Source: Clostridiales bacterium
GTDB taxonomy: Bacteria; Bacillota; Clostridia; Lachnospirales; Lachnospiraceae
Direction of reading: 5' to 3'
Length of the DNA: 64,000 nucleotides
Assembly (NCBI GenBank): GCA_021199255.1
Contig: JAJQIK010000038.1
Location: 37,063-101,062, forward strand
The notes below the pieces were generated by a model that was not told where the DNA came from, ran no database searches, and saw only the letters and a program-made list of their open reading frames with translations. A program made the position numbers and the translations under genes. Below are positions 43,512-52,289 of this stretch, piece by piece. Every line of letters begins with the position of its first letter. Position 1 is the first letter of the stretch.

Positions 43512-44442
43512 TACCGTCCTCCCCTTTCTTCAGGATTCCGTTTAATATCACATTAATCAGCATGATAAAGACAAACAGCACCAGGCCGATGGTAAACAGC
43601 ACCTGCCTGTGCAGGCCGCTGGCATATCCCATTTCACTGACAATGGCAGTGGTCAGGAACCTTACGGAATTGAAAGGCAGCGGCAGGTTCACCGAGCTGC
43701 CGGATACCAGGCTGATTGCCATGGCTTCTCCGATGGCACGCCCAACCCCCAGCACAACCGCCGTCATAATCCCCGATTTAGCCGCCGGAATCATGACCTT
43801 AAAAATAGTCTGGACGTGAGAAGCTCCCAGCGCCAGCGAAGCGGCCTTTAACTGCGGCGATACCGCTTTCAAGGAGGATTCGCTGATATTAATCACCGTC
43901 GGCAGAATCATAATCGCCAATACCAGCACCGCAGAAATCAGATTGGCTCCGCCGGTAAACTGATGCGTCTCGGAGCCTCGAAACAACGCTTTTTCCCAAC
44001 GATACATTAACGGATTTAAAATCATCAGCCCCAACAGCCCGTAGATAACGGAAGGGATTCCCGCCAAAAGCTCCACGGCGGGTTTTACCACCGCCGTCAG
44101 CCGTTTAGGCGCTACCTCCGCCAAAAAGACCGCCGTCAGCAATCCAATCGGCACTCCCAGCAGGATCGCCATAAACGTACCGATCACGGAGGTCAGAATC
44201 ACATACAAAATACCGAAGGACGGTTCCGCCGCCGTGGGCTTCCAGAGGGTGGAGAACAAGATATCCTTGATCCCCACCTTGAATAGAGCCGGCGTCCCAT
44301 TGGCAATCATATATAAGGTTATGGAAATGACAGCAAGCACCGCGAAGAAAGCGCATACGGTAAAAATAATATGCGCAACAACCTCCGCCATCCGCTTCTG
44401 ATGTGCGCCGCTTGTCAAGGAACTGGCCGTATAATCATCCAT
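43504..44442 (-). CDS. pstC: Phosphate ABC transporter permease PstC
   Basis: The protein has 312 residues and six membrane segments, with VELLAGIPSVIYGLLGLMIL and LGASHVQTIFKVMIPAAKSG (EAA loop). AGGAG precedes the ATG, and the gene follows pstS by 61 bp. Confidence 0.93.
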   Translation of the reverse strand: MDDYTASSLTSGAHQKRMAEVVAHIIFTVCAFFAVLAVISITLYMIANGTPALFKVGIKDILFSTLWKPTAAEPSFGILYVILTSVIGTFMAILLGVPIGLLTAVFLAEVAPKRLTAVVKPAVELLAGIPSVIYGLLGLMILNPLMYRWEKALFRGSETHQFTGGANLISAVLVLAIMILPTVINISESSLKAVSPQLKAASLALGASHVQTIFKVMIPAAKSGIMTAVVLGVGRAIGEAMAISLVSGSSVNLPLPFNSVRFLTTAIVSEMGYASGLHRQVLFTIGLVLFVFIMLINVILNGILKKGEDGND

Positions 44443-44503
44443 TTCTTTTCTCCTATCTGTTAAAGCCTGTAACCTCTATGAATCGAACCGGCGTTGCTTC
44501 CGC

Positions 44504-45472
44504 TTAGTCCGGGATAATCAGTCCAACTGTAGTAATCAGGTTTTTGCCTTCCTCTGTCTGCAAGTATGCGAAGAGTTCCTGTACCGCATCGCTCTGCTGG
44601 GAGATTTCCCCGTTGGTTGCCATAACGAAGGGTCTGCTGAGCGAATAGGTTCCGCCTTTGATATTCTCCTCCGTAGCTTCCACTCCGTCCAGAGACAGTG
44701 CTATAACGGTGTCGTCCAGCACGTCCAGAGATACATAACCGATAGCGCCGGGAGTAGAGGCGACCTTAGCCATAACCGCGCCTGTAGAATCTAATTCGTT
44801 GGCATAAGCGCAGGCGTCTTCAATTCCAAGCAGCTCCTCAAAAGCGCCGCGAGTACCGCTGCCCGCTTCCCTGCCTACTACGACGATCGCTTCGTCTTCA
44901 CCGCCCACGTCGCTCCAATTCTTAGTCTCCCCGGTATAAATCGAGATCAACTGCTCTGTAGTCAGCCCTGTTACCGTATTGGCCGGATCTGTAACAACGG
45001 CAATCCCATCGATCGCTACAATATTTTCTACCGCGCCGGAGGCTTTTTCCTCATCTTTCAAGCTTCTGGAGGAATTACCAATATCCACGCTGCCGTTCAA
45101 TACGGCCTCAATGCCCGCGGAAGAGCCTGTAAATTCCGCCGTTACCGTCACGTCAGGATACTTCTCCATAAAGCTCTCCGCCACTGCGTTAGCCAGCTTC
45201 TCCATGGAAGTAGAACCTGCCATGGTAATCGTTCCGCTGATTGCTTTATCCGTTGTTTCCTCCACAGCCTGTTCCGTTTCCTCCTGTGGCTCGGCGTCCT
45301 CTGCAGCTGTATCCGTATCGCTCTCTTCCTGTACGGAAGCCTGCTCCGTCGTCTCTACCGCCGCTGCACCCGTCGTTTCCGTGCTCGTGCTGCCGCATCC
45401 TGTCAGGCTCCCTAACAGAAGCGCTGTGGCTCCAAGAGCCGCCATCATCTTAGTTACTCTGTTCTTTTTCAT
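44504..45472 (-). CDS. pstS: Phosphate-binding lipoprotein PstS
   Basis: About 322 residues from ATG 45472. The signal peptide ends in a lipobox LTGCGST, followed by a Glu/Thr-rich linker (about 30-90). The binding domain shows GTITMAGSTSMEKLANAVAE, FTGSSAGIEAVLNGSVDIGN with the phosphate-binding Ser/Asp residues, and VVGREAGSGTRGAFEELLG. It captures phosphate outside the membrane for PstCAB. Confidence 0.93.
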   Translation of the reverse strand: MKKNRVTKMMAALGATALLLGSLTGCGSTSTETTGAAAVETTEQASVQEESDTDTAAEDAEPQEETEQAVEETTDKAISGTITMAGSTSMEKLANAVAESFMEKYPDVTVTAEFTGSSAGIEAVLNGSVDIGNSSRSLKDEEKASGAVENIVAIDGIAVVTDPANTVTGLTTEQLISIYTGETKNWSDVGGEDEAIVVVGREAGSGTRGAFEELLGIEDACAYANELDSTGAVMAKVASTPGAIGYVSLDVLDDTVIALSLDGVEATEENIKGGTYSLSRPFVMATNGEISQQSDAVQELFAYLQTEEGKNLITTVGLIIPD

Positions 45473-45526
45473 AACTTTACATCCTCTTTCTTTATAAAAT
45501 AGTATGTAGAAGAAGCAAAGAAACGC

Positions 45527-45622
45527 GCCTATCCTACAGGCGCCGCCCGCTTCCTCTGTACCCAAAGTGTATCAGTCCCGGCGCTTTACAAACTATCACG
45601 GTATGGTAATTTGTTTGTAAAT
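45527..45622 (-). promoter_or_regulatory. pstS leader with hairpin and degenerate Pho-box-like repeat
   Basis: A hairpin GCGCCT/AGGCGC lies at about 45527-45545. Further upstream on the coding strand TTACAAA and TTACCAT are 11 bp apart (about 45599-45622), a weak Pho-box-like pair. Both lie between pstS and the small membrane gene. Confidence 0.4.
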
Positions 45623-45646
45623 CTTTTTTTACCTCCGTTTTACAAT

Positions 45647-45895
45647 CTATGCCCCTCTGCGCAGCAGATATACCATACCGTAAAGATATCCCACTACCAG
45701 CGCGCATAAGGAGGCCGCCGTAACCATACAGGACAACCGCATACTGCTGGACATCTGCCTGCACACAGCCCAGATTCCTCCCGCACAGCCGCCGAGTATA
45801 AACCATACCAGCGTATGCAGAAACAGACTTAAAATTGCCGCATTTTCCGATTCCAGTTTGGCGGTTTTATCAATCATTAACATAATAACTTTCAT
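45647..45895 (-). CDS. Small membrane protein at the head of the phosphate block, 82 residues
   Basis: Starts at ATG 45895, with AGGAAGAG upstream. Two or three hydrophobic segments (LFLHTLVWFILGGCAGGIW and SCMVTAASLCALVVGYLYGM) follow a short charged N-terminus (MIDKTAKLESENAAIL). I do not recognise the family. A Pho-box-like triple repeat lies about 180 bp upstream, and pstS follows after about 170 bp, so it may belong to the phosphate regulon. Confidence 0.6.
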   Translation of the reverse strand: MKVIMLMIDKTAKLESENAAILSLFLHTLVWFILGGCAGGIWAVCRQMSSSMRLSCMVTAASLCALVVGYLYGMVYLLRRGA

Positions 45896-46069
45896 AAGCT
45901 CTTCCTTTCTGACGTCTCCGTCTGTTATTCCACCGCACCCCGGCGGGGAATCGCCCACGGCCGGAGAACGCTTTGCGTCCGGCCATGTACCGCATCTTTG
46001 GTTATTTCGTTATAAGGATAAAATACGCAAAATAACCGTTTTCTACTATCAAGCAACTGCAAAAACGAG

Positions 46070-46100
46070 GTAAAATCCATGTAAAATCCGCAGGTAAACG
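46070..46100 (-). promoter_or_regulatory. Pho-box-like repeats upstream of the small membrane gene
   Basis: GTAAAAT at 46070 and 46081 (exact 11-bp period) followed by GTAAACG at about 46094; read on the coding strand as TTTTAC repeats. The pattern matches the one upstream of nptA. Confidence 0.55.
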
Positions 46101-46286
46101 TTTAAGTCACCTACCCGCCGCAAATCAAATATGGTTATAGCATTATGCTTAATTATTTCTTTACATATTTGTTGTTTTTGTCAAAAATGGTTGTTTGCTA
46201 AAAATTACGGCTATATTTTTTTCCCTAAATGTGGTATTATAACTAAAACGATTAAGTAGTCCGTGAATTGACGCTATGGAGGATAG

Positions 46287-46430
46287 TATGAAAAATCACA
46301 CTGATGTGCTGATTTTTCATACGGCTATTTGTTTCTGAGCGAAAGCAAATAGCCCTGAGGGCAGACGAAAAACCGCCTTCGCGGATTTCTCGACGCCGCT
46401 TCGCAACAAGCTGCTCAGAAATGGGGATTA
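46287..46430 (+). repeat. Hairpin-rich repeat, copy 1 (leader of the chemoreceptor gene)
   Basis: About 144 bp containing three hairpins: an 11-bp stem ATGAAAAATCA/TGATTTTTCAT, GGCTATTTG/CAAATAGCC around GAGCGAAAG, and GAAAAACCG.../...CGGATTTCTC. It ends AGAAATGGGGATT, which gives the GGGG ribosome site of the chemoreceptor at 46433. A 16-codon frame from 46288, preceded by GGAGGATAGT, ends in AICF. Copy 2 lies inverted at 48596-48757. Confidence 0.8.
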
Positions 46431-46432
46431 AG

Positions 46433-48490
46433 ATGTTCAAAAAATTATCGTCTATACAAACCAAAATTTCTTGTATTATTATACTGTTTATTGTCGTAGC
46501 CGTTATTATTGCCGTGCTTGTCAATTACAATTCCCTGACAGAAATGTCCAAGGAATCTCTGATCTCCTACACGGAAGACTCCCTGACGGAAATCGTCAAT
46601 GCGCAGAGCCGCAGCATCGACGAAGCAATCGAGAAATACAACGCTACCATGAAATATCTGGACAGCTCTGAAAATTTCTATGTCTTCAGCACGAACAACG
46701 GCCAGAAATATGCCAAGGAGGTACAAACCTCCTTAAACAGCTACATGAAATCCAATCCCACCCACGACAGTATCAACTACGTATGCGGCGACGATTTGAT
46801 GCTTTACTGCAGCTCCGACCTGAACGCGGAGGTCGTCTCCTACGCAGACGAACCTTTTATTCAATATATTATGGAAAATAACGCTGCCGCGCAGAGCGAC
46901 GTGTTTTTTGACGAGGAAACCGGAGAAGCCATGATATCCATCGGGGTTCCCCAGACCAGCCACTTTGATGATACGACTCTGGCCGGCGTACTTTTTACCA
47001 ATGTACAGGTGTCCCTATTCGCAGATACGCTGGCGGATATCCGCGTATTCGATTCCGACACCAGCTACGCTTACCTGTTGGACAGCAACGGCGTGTATAT
47101 CTATCATCCCGATGAAACCAAGATCGGCACTACCGACGACAGCGCCCTGATCACCGATATCGTAGCGCAGATCAGCAGCGGCAATCCGCCCGAAACTGCG
47201 GTGGCTACCGACGACACTACCGGACAGTACGTGGCCTATCATGTGTCCGAATTAAATGACTGGATTCTCTGCCTGTCCATCGATAAAGATATCGTATTGG
47301 AACCTATCGCCCAGATGCGTGACAGCGCCATCCGCACCAGCATTATAAGCTGCGTGGTTATCATCATCGTCTTTATGATACTGGGCTTTATCTTTGCAAG
47401 CACAATTACGACTCCGATCAAAGTAGTCACCAAGGTAATCCGTAAAACGGCGGATCTGGATATCTCCCATGACGAGTCCTACCACCCGCTTTTAACGCAC
47501 CATGATGAAACCGGTGAAATGAGCCGTGCGGTACAGAAGATGCGGCAGTCCTTCAGCCAAATGATGAATGATATCTCCGCCACTTCTACTTCGATCAGCG
47601 AAAGCGCCGACCAACTGCACGATATTGCCAATACCGTCAACGATAATGCCAATGACAACTCCGCTACCGCGGAGGAATTGTCCGCTACCATGGCGGAAAC
47701 CGCTGCCAATACCGCGACCATCAGCGGCGAGATTCATGAGATTGAAGAAAGCACGCAGGAGATTAACCGCAAGGCTTCCGAGGGCGTTGTTCTCTCAGAA
47801 GAAATTATGAAACGCGCGGAACAGCTAAAAGCCGATACCCTGTCCGCCAGCGAACGCACAAAGCATATGTATGAATCCGTAAAAGATGATTCCGAGCTGG
47901 CCATTGAAAATTCCAAATCTGTTTCCAAGATCAATGAACTGGCCAAGAACATCATGGATATCGCGAAGCAAACCTCTCTCCTGTCCCTCAACGCTTCTAT
48001 TGAAGCTGCCAGGGCCGGCGAACAGGGACGCGGTTTCGCGGTAGTCGCAGACGAAATCGGGAAACTGGCGGAGCAGTCCTCCGCCACCGTAGGAGATATT
48101 ACGCAGATTGTTGCGGACGTAATCGCTGCCGTACAGAAAATGGAACGCAGCCTGACCGCCGCCCTGACCTTCTTAGACGAAACAGTGCTTGCTGATTACG
48201 GTAATTTCATGAATGTCAGCGAGCAATACTCTAACGACGCTAAATTTGTAAACCAGACCATGAGCGATATCGATACCTCGATTGATAACCTGAACGATAC
48301 CATGCTCAAGATGTCCGATGCCATCAGCCAGATTAACGCTTCGATTGCCGAGACGTCCAACGGGGTGAACAACGTAGTAGGCAATAATGCAAATATTGTG
48401 GCTCTGACCACAGATACTTATAACATGGTAGAAAAGACCATTGCCTACTCGAACAGCTTAAGGGAAATCGTAGACAACTTTACGCTGTAA
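46433..48490 (+). CDS. Methyl-accepting chemotaxis protein with Cache sensor
   Basis: About 685 residues; ATG 46433 is preferred over 46421 because GGGG lies six bases before it. A membrane segment (about 12-33), a dCache-like periplasmic-type sensor (about 35-295, with [21 protein letters not shown]), a second membrane segment (about 300-325) and a HAMP region lead to the signalling domain. The hairpin tip [25 protein letters not shown] is split here as [15 protein letters not shown] and [10 protein letters not shown]. No CheR-tethering pentapeptide at the end. It senses small molecules and signals to CheA, which implies motility. Confidence 0.9.
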   Translation: MFKKLSSIQTKISCIIILFIVVAVIIAVLVNYNSLTEMSKESLISYTEDSLTEIVNAQSRSIDEAIEKYNATMKYLDSSENFYVFSTNNGQKYAKEVQTSLNSYMKSNPTHDSINYVCGDDLMLYCSSDLNAEVVSYADEPFIQYIMENNAAAQSDVFFDEETGEAMISIGVPQTSHFDDTTLAGVLFTNVQVSLFADTLADIRVFDSDTSYAYLLDSNGVYIYHPDETKIGTTDDSALITDIVAQISSGNPPETAVATDDTTGQYVAYHVSELNDWILCLSIDKDIVLEPIAQMRDSAIRTSIISCVVIIIVFMILGFIFASTITTPIKVVTKVIRKTADLDISHDESYHPLLTHHDETGEMSRAVQKMRQSFSQMMNDISATSTSISESADQLHDIANTVNDNANDNSATAEELSATMAETAANTATISGEIHEIEESTQEINRKASEGVVLSEEIMKRAEQLKADTLSASERTKHMYESVKDDSELAIENSKSVSKINELAKNIMDIAKQTSLLSLNASIEAARAGEQGRGFAVVADEIGKLAEQSSATVGDITQIVADVIAAVQKMERSLTAALTFLDETVLADYGNFMNVSEQYSNDAKFVNQTMSDIDTSIDNLNDTMLKMSDAISQINASIAETSNGVNNVVGNNANIVALTTDTYNMVEKTIAYSNSLREIVDNFTL

Positions 48491-48551
48491 TTCCCGCATT
48501 ACTACTATTACTTAGTTTCCTCTTATTAGTTACCACCAATAACTATATTAT

Positions 48552-48590
48552 AAAAAGACGGTGCCCGCTTATGCCAGGCACCGTCTTTTT
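48552..48590. terminator. Terminator after the chemoreceptor gene
   Basis: A perfect 14-bp stem AAAAAGACGGTGCC with its complement closes on an 11-base loop and has A/T tracts on both sides; it can act in both directions. Confidence 0.85.
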
Positions 48591-48595
48591 ATATT

Positions 48596-48757
48596 AATCC
48601 CCATTTCTAAGCAACTTGTTGCGAAGCGGCGGCGAGAAATCCGCGAAGTCGGTTTCTCGTCTGCCATCATGGCTATTTGCTTTCGCTCAGAAACAAATAG
48701 CCAAATCCACTTCCAGAGGATTGTGAAAAATCAGCATATCAATGTGATTTTTCACAC
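48596..48757 (-). repeat. Hairpin-rich repeat, copy 2, inverted relative to copy 1
   Basis: About 162 bp whose reverse complement follows copy 1 closely: GTGAAAAATCACA, GGCTATTTGTTTCTGAGCG, CGCCGCTTCGCAACAAG and TTAGAAATGGGGATT. It has an extra 18 bp after the first hairpin that keeps the small reading frame open (GTG start, ending AICF and a stop). It lies between the chemoreceptor terminator and the phosphatase gene. Confidence 0.8.
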
Positions 48758-48764
48758 TAATAGA

Positions 48765-49217
48765 TCAAAAACCAAGATACTTCAGAAATCCCTGACAACC
48801 TTCCAGGATATCCTCATATGTCGCATCAAAATCACCTGTATACCAAGGGTCTGCGATCGCTCTTCCACTCCCGGCATACTCCAACAGCTTATGCAGCTTA
48901 TTCTCAGGATCTCCGCCTGCTATCCGCTCCATATTGCGGATATTCGCATCATCCATCCCAATCAGATAATCATATGCTTCATAGTCCTGCCGCGTCATCT
49001 GGCGCGCCCGGTGAGGCACTAAGGGAATCCCCATCTGCCGCAGCTTGCGCACCGTGCCATAATGGGGCGTATTGCCGATTTCTTCACGGCTGGTAGCAGC
49101 TGATTCGATCAAAAATTCTGATTCGATACGGCGTTCCTTGGCCAAATGGGTCATTATGCTTTGAGCCATGGTGCTACGGCAGATGTTGCCGTGGCAGATG
49201 AATAAAACCTTAATCAT
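48765..49217 (-). CDS. Low-molecular-weight protein-tyrosine phosphatase
   Basis: The protein has 150 residues. The P-loop FICHGNICRSTMAQSI near the N-terminus has the C-x5-R motif, and the general acid is in IADPWYTGDF. Ile before the second Cys matches tyrosine-specific members; arginine phosphatases such as YwlE have Thr there. AAGGGG precedes the ATG. The prophage begins immediately upstream, so the native promoter may be displaced. Confidence 0.88.
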   Translation of the reverse strand: MIKVLFICHGNICRSTMAQSIMTHLAKERRIESEFLIESAATSREEIGNTPHYGTVRKLRQMGIPLVPHRARQMTRQDYEAYDYLIGMDDANIRNMERIAGGDPENKLHKLLEYAGSGRAIADPWYTGDFDATYEDILEGCQGFLKYLGF

Positions 49218-49371
49218 TTGCTGAAACCCCTTAAAATCCTTGATTTTTCGCCATTTTTAACATTTAACTGTTTTGGTGAAGGTGGAATAAATTGGTATAT
49301 TTTGGTATATTTTTGAATCAATTTGATGTAAAAAGTGATGTAAATTCAAAATCTTTACATCAGGATAATAT
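49218..49371. other. Probable prophage attachment region
   Basis: This stretch lies between the phosphatase start and the integrase stop and should contain one attachment end. It has TTGGTATATT repeated in tandem (about 49291-49312), GATGTAAA twice, and TGATGTAAA/TTTACATCA as a 9-bp hairpin (49336-49362), features often used as integrase arm sites or a terminator. The core sequence cannot be fixed because the other prophage end is outside the window. Confidence 0.5.
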
Positions 49372-50601
49372 CTACATAGCAGACAAATATCCTCCCATGG
49401 CATTATTAGCACATGATTTTACATCATTTATTTCTTTCTTCGCATCTTCAAAACCAACATGCGTATAGGTATTTAACGTTACACCGATATCTGAATGTCC
49501 CATAATATATTGCAATGCTTTGGGATTCATACCCGTTTTTGCCATGTTTGTGCAGAACGTATGTCTGCATACATGAGGCGTTATTTTTGGCATTTGAACC
49601 TTGTAAATACTGTTATATTTTTTGCAAATACGGTAAAAATAATGTTCCCAGTGCAAAGCAACTGTAGGCTTGCCATTTTTATCTAAAAACAAGAAGCCAC
49701 ATTTTCCATCAATCATTGGTTCTGTTTTTGGTGCTTTCCTACTTTCTATGATATGTCGAAAGCACTCATACACATCATCACTCATTGGAATTTCCCGTTC
49801 ACCGGAAGTCGTCTTTGTGTCAACAATAACATATGTCATATCTCTTTTTCTCTGTAGTTGATGGTCAACAATTATCTTTCTTTCGTCCATATCAATATCC
49901 GATAATGTCAAACCCACAAATTCAGAAATGCGAAGTCCCGTTTTGAACAGTATGTAAATTCCGTCATAATATTTTCTAAAATGTTTGTCGTTCGCTACAA
50001 ATTCCAAGAAATCTCGCTCCTGTTTTCTCGTTATTGCCTCTCTTGTAACACTATCATTTACCACTACTGTTGCAAGCTGAAACTCAAACGGATTCTTACG
50101 AATCAAATCATCATCTACTGCCATCTGAAATGCAGGTCTGACAACTCCACGGACGGAATGTATTGTGCTATACCCTCTGCCGTCGTTTTGAAGTTTTATC
50201 AGCCATAACTTCGCATCTGATGTCTTTACTTTATCAATCAGCATTTCACCAAAATCTTCTTTGGCTATGATATTTGTAACGAATTTATAATTTGCTTCGG
50301 TATTATGCCTAACACCTTTTTTCTGCGATAAATACCGTTTAACCAGTTCGGAAACCGTTAAATTATCTCCACCAGAAGTGATACCATCATTTATATCTTT
50401 CTGTATCTTTTTCTCCTTTTCTCTCAGAGATAAGTCTTTTCGTTTCCCTTTTGGTGTCGTATCAGATGGTATTAACCGCCAACTATATATCGCCCTCCTT
50501 TTTCCTTTTGCATCGGTATACTGGAACATATACTTTCCATCAGACCTTTGCACTTCTCCGTTGTTTAAAACCCTTCCTTTCTTGTCTTTTCTTCTCGTCA
50601 T
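49372..50601 (-). CDS. int: Tyrosine integrase, Tn916/phage type
   Basis: The protein has 409 residues. An N-terminal arm-binding-like part (about 1-60), a SAM-like core-binding part (about 65-160) and a catalytic domain with LFKTGLRISEFVGLTLSDID (Arg), PHVCRHTFCTNMAKTG (His-x-x-Arg), MGHSDIGVTLNTYTHV (His, Tyr nucleophile). It integrates and excises the prophage at a site next to the phosphatase gene. It reads toward the chromosome and follows the excisionase gene. Confidence 0.93.
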   Translation of the reverse strand: MTRRKDKKGRVLNNGEVQRSDGKYMFQYTDAKGKRRAIYSWRLIPSDTTPKGKRKDLSLREKEKKIQKDINDGITSGGDNLTVSELVKRYLSQKKGVRHNTEANYKFVTNIIAKEDFGEMLIDKVKTSDAKLWLIKLQNDGRGYSTIHSVRGVVRPAFQMAVDDDLIRKNPFEFQLATVVVNDSVTREAITRKQERDFLEFVANDKHFRKYYDGIYILFKTGLRISEFVGLTLSDIDMDERKIIVDHQLQRKRDMTYVIVDTKTTSGEREIPMSDDVYECFRHIIESRKAPKTEPMIDGKCGFLFLDKNGKPTVALHWEHYFYRICKKYNSIYKVQMPKITPHVCRHTFCTNMAKTGMNPKALQYIMGHSDIGVTLNTYTHVGFEDAKKEINDVKSCANNAMGGYLSAM

Positions 50602-50702
50602 AAGTTACTCCTTCCCAAAAAGAAAAGAGCATTGCTATTTAATGATATCATAAGCAACACTCATTTTCCACAAAATTCTAATTTATTCCATTTTATTCCA
50701 TA

Positions 50703-50900
50703 TTATATAGTGTCTGATACCTCAAGAAACTTTTCAAATTTTTTTCTCTTTATCAATGTCTTTGCCCCTAATTTTAAAACAAAGTCATAATCTTGTTCTT
50801 TAATTCTGTTTCTAAGTGTCTTGTCACTTATTCCACTATATGCCGCTGCCTCCTCAATCGTCAGGCAAGCCTTTTGCCAAATTGGCACTTCATTTTTCAT
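50703..50900 (-). CDS. xis: Excisionase-like small DNA-binding protein
   Basis: 65 residues from ATG 50900 (GAGGAGG upstream). It has CLTIEEAAAYSGISDKTLRN, a MerR-like HTH typical of Tn916-type Xis, then KRKKFEKFLEV. It would bend DNA to favour excision by the adjacent integrase. Its start overlaps the gene upstream by 11 bp. Confidence 0.8.
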   Translation of the reverse strand: MKNEVPIWQKACLTIEEAAAYSGISDKTLRNRIKEQDYDFVLKLGAKTLIKRKKFEKFLEVSDTI

Positions 50901-51087
50901 GTTTATCATCCTCCTCAAATGGTTTATCCCATAATCCACAATCGCAAGATATTTCTGCTAGTGCTTCTACTGCTTTTTCAAACTCATCCAATTTTTCAAC
51001 TGGCGGAAAACTTGATCTTAAATAGCCATATATCACATTGCGACATTTCCTGATTTCTTCTTGCGTCTTTTGAGTCAAAATTTTCAT
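50890..51087 (-). CDS. Hypothetical phage protein, 65 residues
   Basis: Not recognised. The start ATG 51087 overlaps the previous stop as ATGA, which decides it over the ATG at 51102. It reads MKILTQKTQEEIRKCRNVIY and ends in acidic residues; one CDCG pair is present. Confidence 0.6.
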   Translation of the reverse strand: MKILTQKTQEEIRKCRNVIYGYLRSSFPPVEKLDEFEKAVEALAEISCDCGLWDKPFEEDDKHEK

Positions 51088-51302
51088 TTTCTGTTTTCCC
51101 ATCCTCCTAACTGTTCCATCTTCCTGCGAATCGACGCTATCCGATTGTCAACCGTCCGTGTTGACATTCCGATTTTATCGGCAATTTCTTTTATTGATTT
51201 CCCCTTTGCTAACAGTAAAAACACTTTTTCTTCATCTTCTGTCAGATTGAGGAGTGACTGCCATTCATCAAGTGTAGGTTTCGTGTATTTAGATAGATTC
51301 AT
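51084..51302 (-). CDS. HTH protein, sigma-70 region 4/LuxR-like, 72 residues
   Basis: LTEDEEKVFLLLAKGKSIKE and IADKIGMSTRTVDNRIASIR form a LuxR/sigma-4-type HTH, and the rest is short. Such proteins act as phage transcription activators (for example ArpU-like late regulators). Both ends overlap neighbours as ATGA. Confidence 0.7.
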   Translation of the reverse strand: MNLSKYTKPTLDEWQSLLNLTEDEEKVFLLLAKGKSIKEIADKIGMSTRTVDNRIASIRRKMEQLGGWENRK

Positions 51303-51616
51303 CGACTCTCCTCGATTCTTTTTATCTGGCGGTTGATTTTATTTTCTATGAAATCATCAACATATTTTCCTGCACTAAGTAAATATTCCATCTGCCAAAC
51401 CATAATCTGAACGTCTGCAATTTCCTCAATCAAATTTTTTTCGCAAGGACTGCATATAGGAACTTCAAATATTGTTTTCCGTCCGCAATCCAATTCTTTC
51501 CTCCAGAATTTATTGATTGCTTGTATCAGTTCAGCACATTCTTCCATGCACTGCCTACTTTGCGGCTCATATCCGTATGTATCAGCAATTTTTTTGATTT
51601 TTTCATATGTTTTCAT
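51299..51616 (-). CDS. MazG-like nucleotide pyrophosphohydrolase-type protein
   Basis: About 105 residues from ATG 51616 (GGGGG ahead; ATGA overlap with the previous stop). QCMEECAELIQAINKF and IEEIADVQIMVWQMEYL give the E-x-x-E and E-x-x-D metal-binding helices of all-alpha NTP pyrophosphatases. It may clean the nucleotide pool during phage replication. Confidence 0.75.
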   Translation of the reverse strand: MKTYEKIKKIADTYGYEPQSRQCMEECAELIQAINKFWRKELDCGRKTIFEVPICSPCEKNLIEEIADVQIMVWQMEYLLSAGKYVDDFIENKINRQIKRIEESR

Positions 51617-52230
51617 TTTTTCATACCCCCTATCAATTGATTTTGTGATCTCCAATATTTATTCTTGCCGCCTCTGTCTGTAGGAAGATTGTTTGTTGCG
51701 CGTTCCGCGCATTTCTGACATACTCTTCCTTCTCTGTCCAATGGTTTTCCACATGTATAGCACAATCCATAGTTTGGTCTTTCGCTCCTGGCCAATCCAT
51801 CATTTCTTTTTTTTGCTCGCTCAATCCTCCCGCGCTCCCTCTTTTTTGCCAAACAAGCTGCACAATATATATGTCCTTCTACAACCTTCTGTTTACGGCA
51901 GCCACGACAAATCCCTTCTGCCTTTAATCTTTCCGTATCCCGTCTATAATAGTCCATCGCTGTGATATTTCTGCGCTGACGTGACTTCCTGTTGCTCTCA
52001 TACGATTTTGCCGAACACTCAAGGCATCGCTTTTCATCTCCAAACAATTTGTTTTTTCCACACACTGGGCAAAGCCCCATATTCTTTAAAAATTCCCTTG
52101 TTTCTTTCTGGCGGGTTTTATCTTTTTCGGCGCAGTCCCTACACATACATCTTTCTGGATTCTCTTTCTGTTTTCCGCACTTTACGCATAACCCAGCTTT
52201 TTTTCTGTTGTAATACGTCATCTTGCTCAT
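51613..52230 (-). CDS. Multi-zinc-knuckle phage protein, 205 residues
   Basis: Not recognised as a named family. Four tandem Cys clusters share the plan G-x-C-x2-C then C-x2-C: GLCVKCGKQ with CMCRDC, GLCPVCGKNK with CLECS, GICRGCRKQK with CAACLA, and GLCYTCGKPL with CQKCAE. Basic linkers between them suggest nucleic-acid binding. No clear ribosome site lies before the start. Confidence 0.65.
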   Translation of the reverse strand: MSKMTYYNRKKAGLCVKCGKQKENPERCMCRDCAEKDKTRQKETREFLKNMGLCPVCGKNKLFGDEKRCLECSAKSYESNRKSRQRRNITAMDYYRRDTERLKAEGICRGCRKQKVVEGHIYCAACLAKKRERGRIERAKKRNDGLARSERPNYGLCYTCGKPLDREGRVCQKCAERATNNLPTDRGGKNKYWRSQNQLIGGMKK

Positions 52231-52289
52231 TTCATTTTTGGAGTAAAGTATACTTTAGTGGCTAGCCAAACCTCTTTCCTCCAATCTTT

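Noticed and set aside
46220-46260. Sigma-D (flagellar) promoter for the chemoreceptor
   Set aside because: TAAA and CGAT are present but the spacing does not fit the TAAA-N15-GCCGATAA pattern.
46252-46524. Small proteins read from the hairpin repeats on the antisense strand (ending in ICFRSETNS-like residues)
   Set aside because: They occur wherever the repeat does and have no start context, so they reflect the repeat sequence, not a gene.
49218-49371. tRNA gene as phage attachment site
   Set aside because: No cloverleaf or CCA-like end could be drawn in this stretch.
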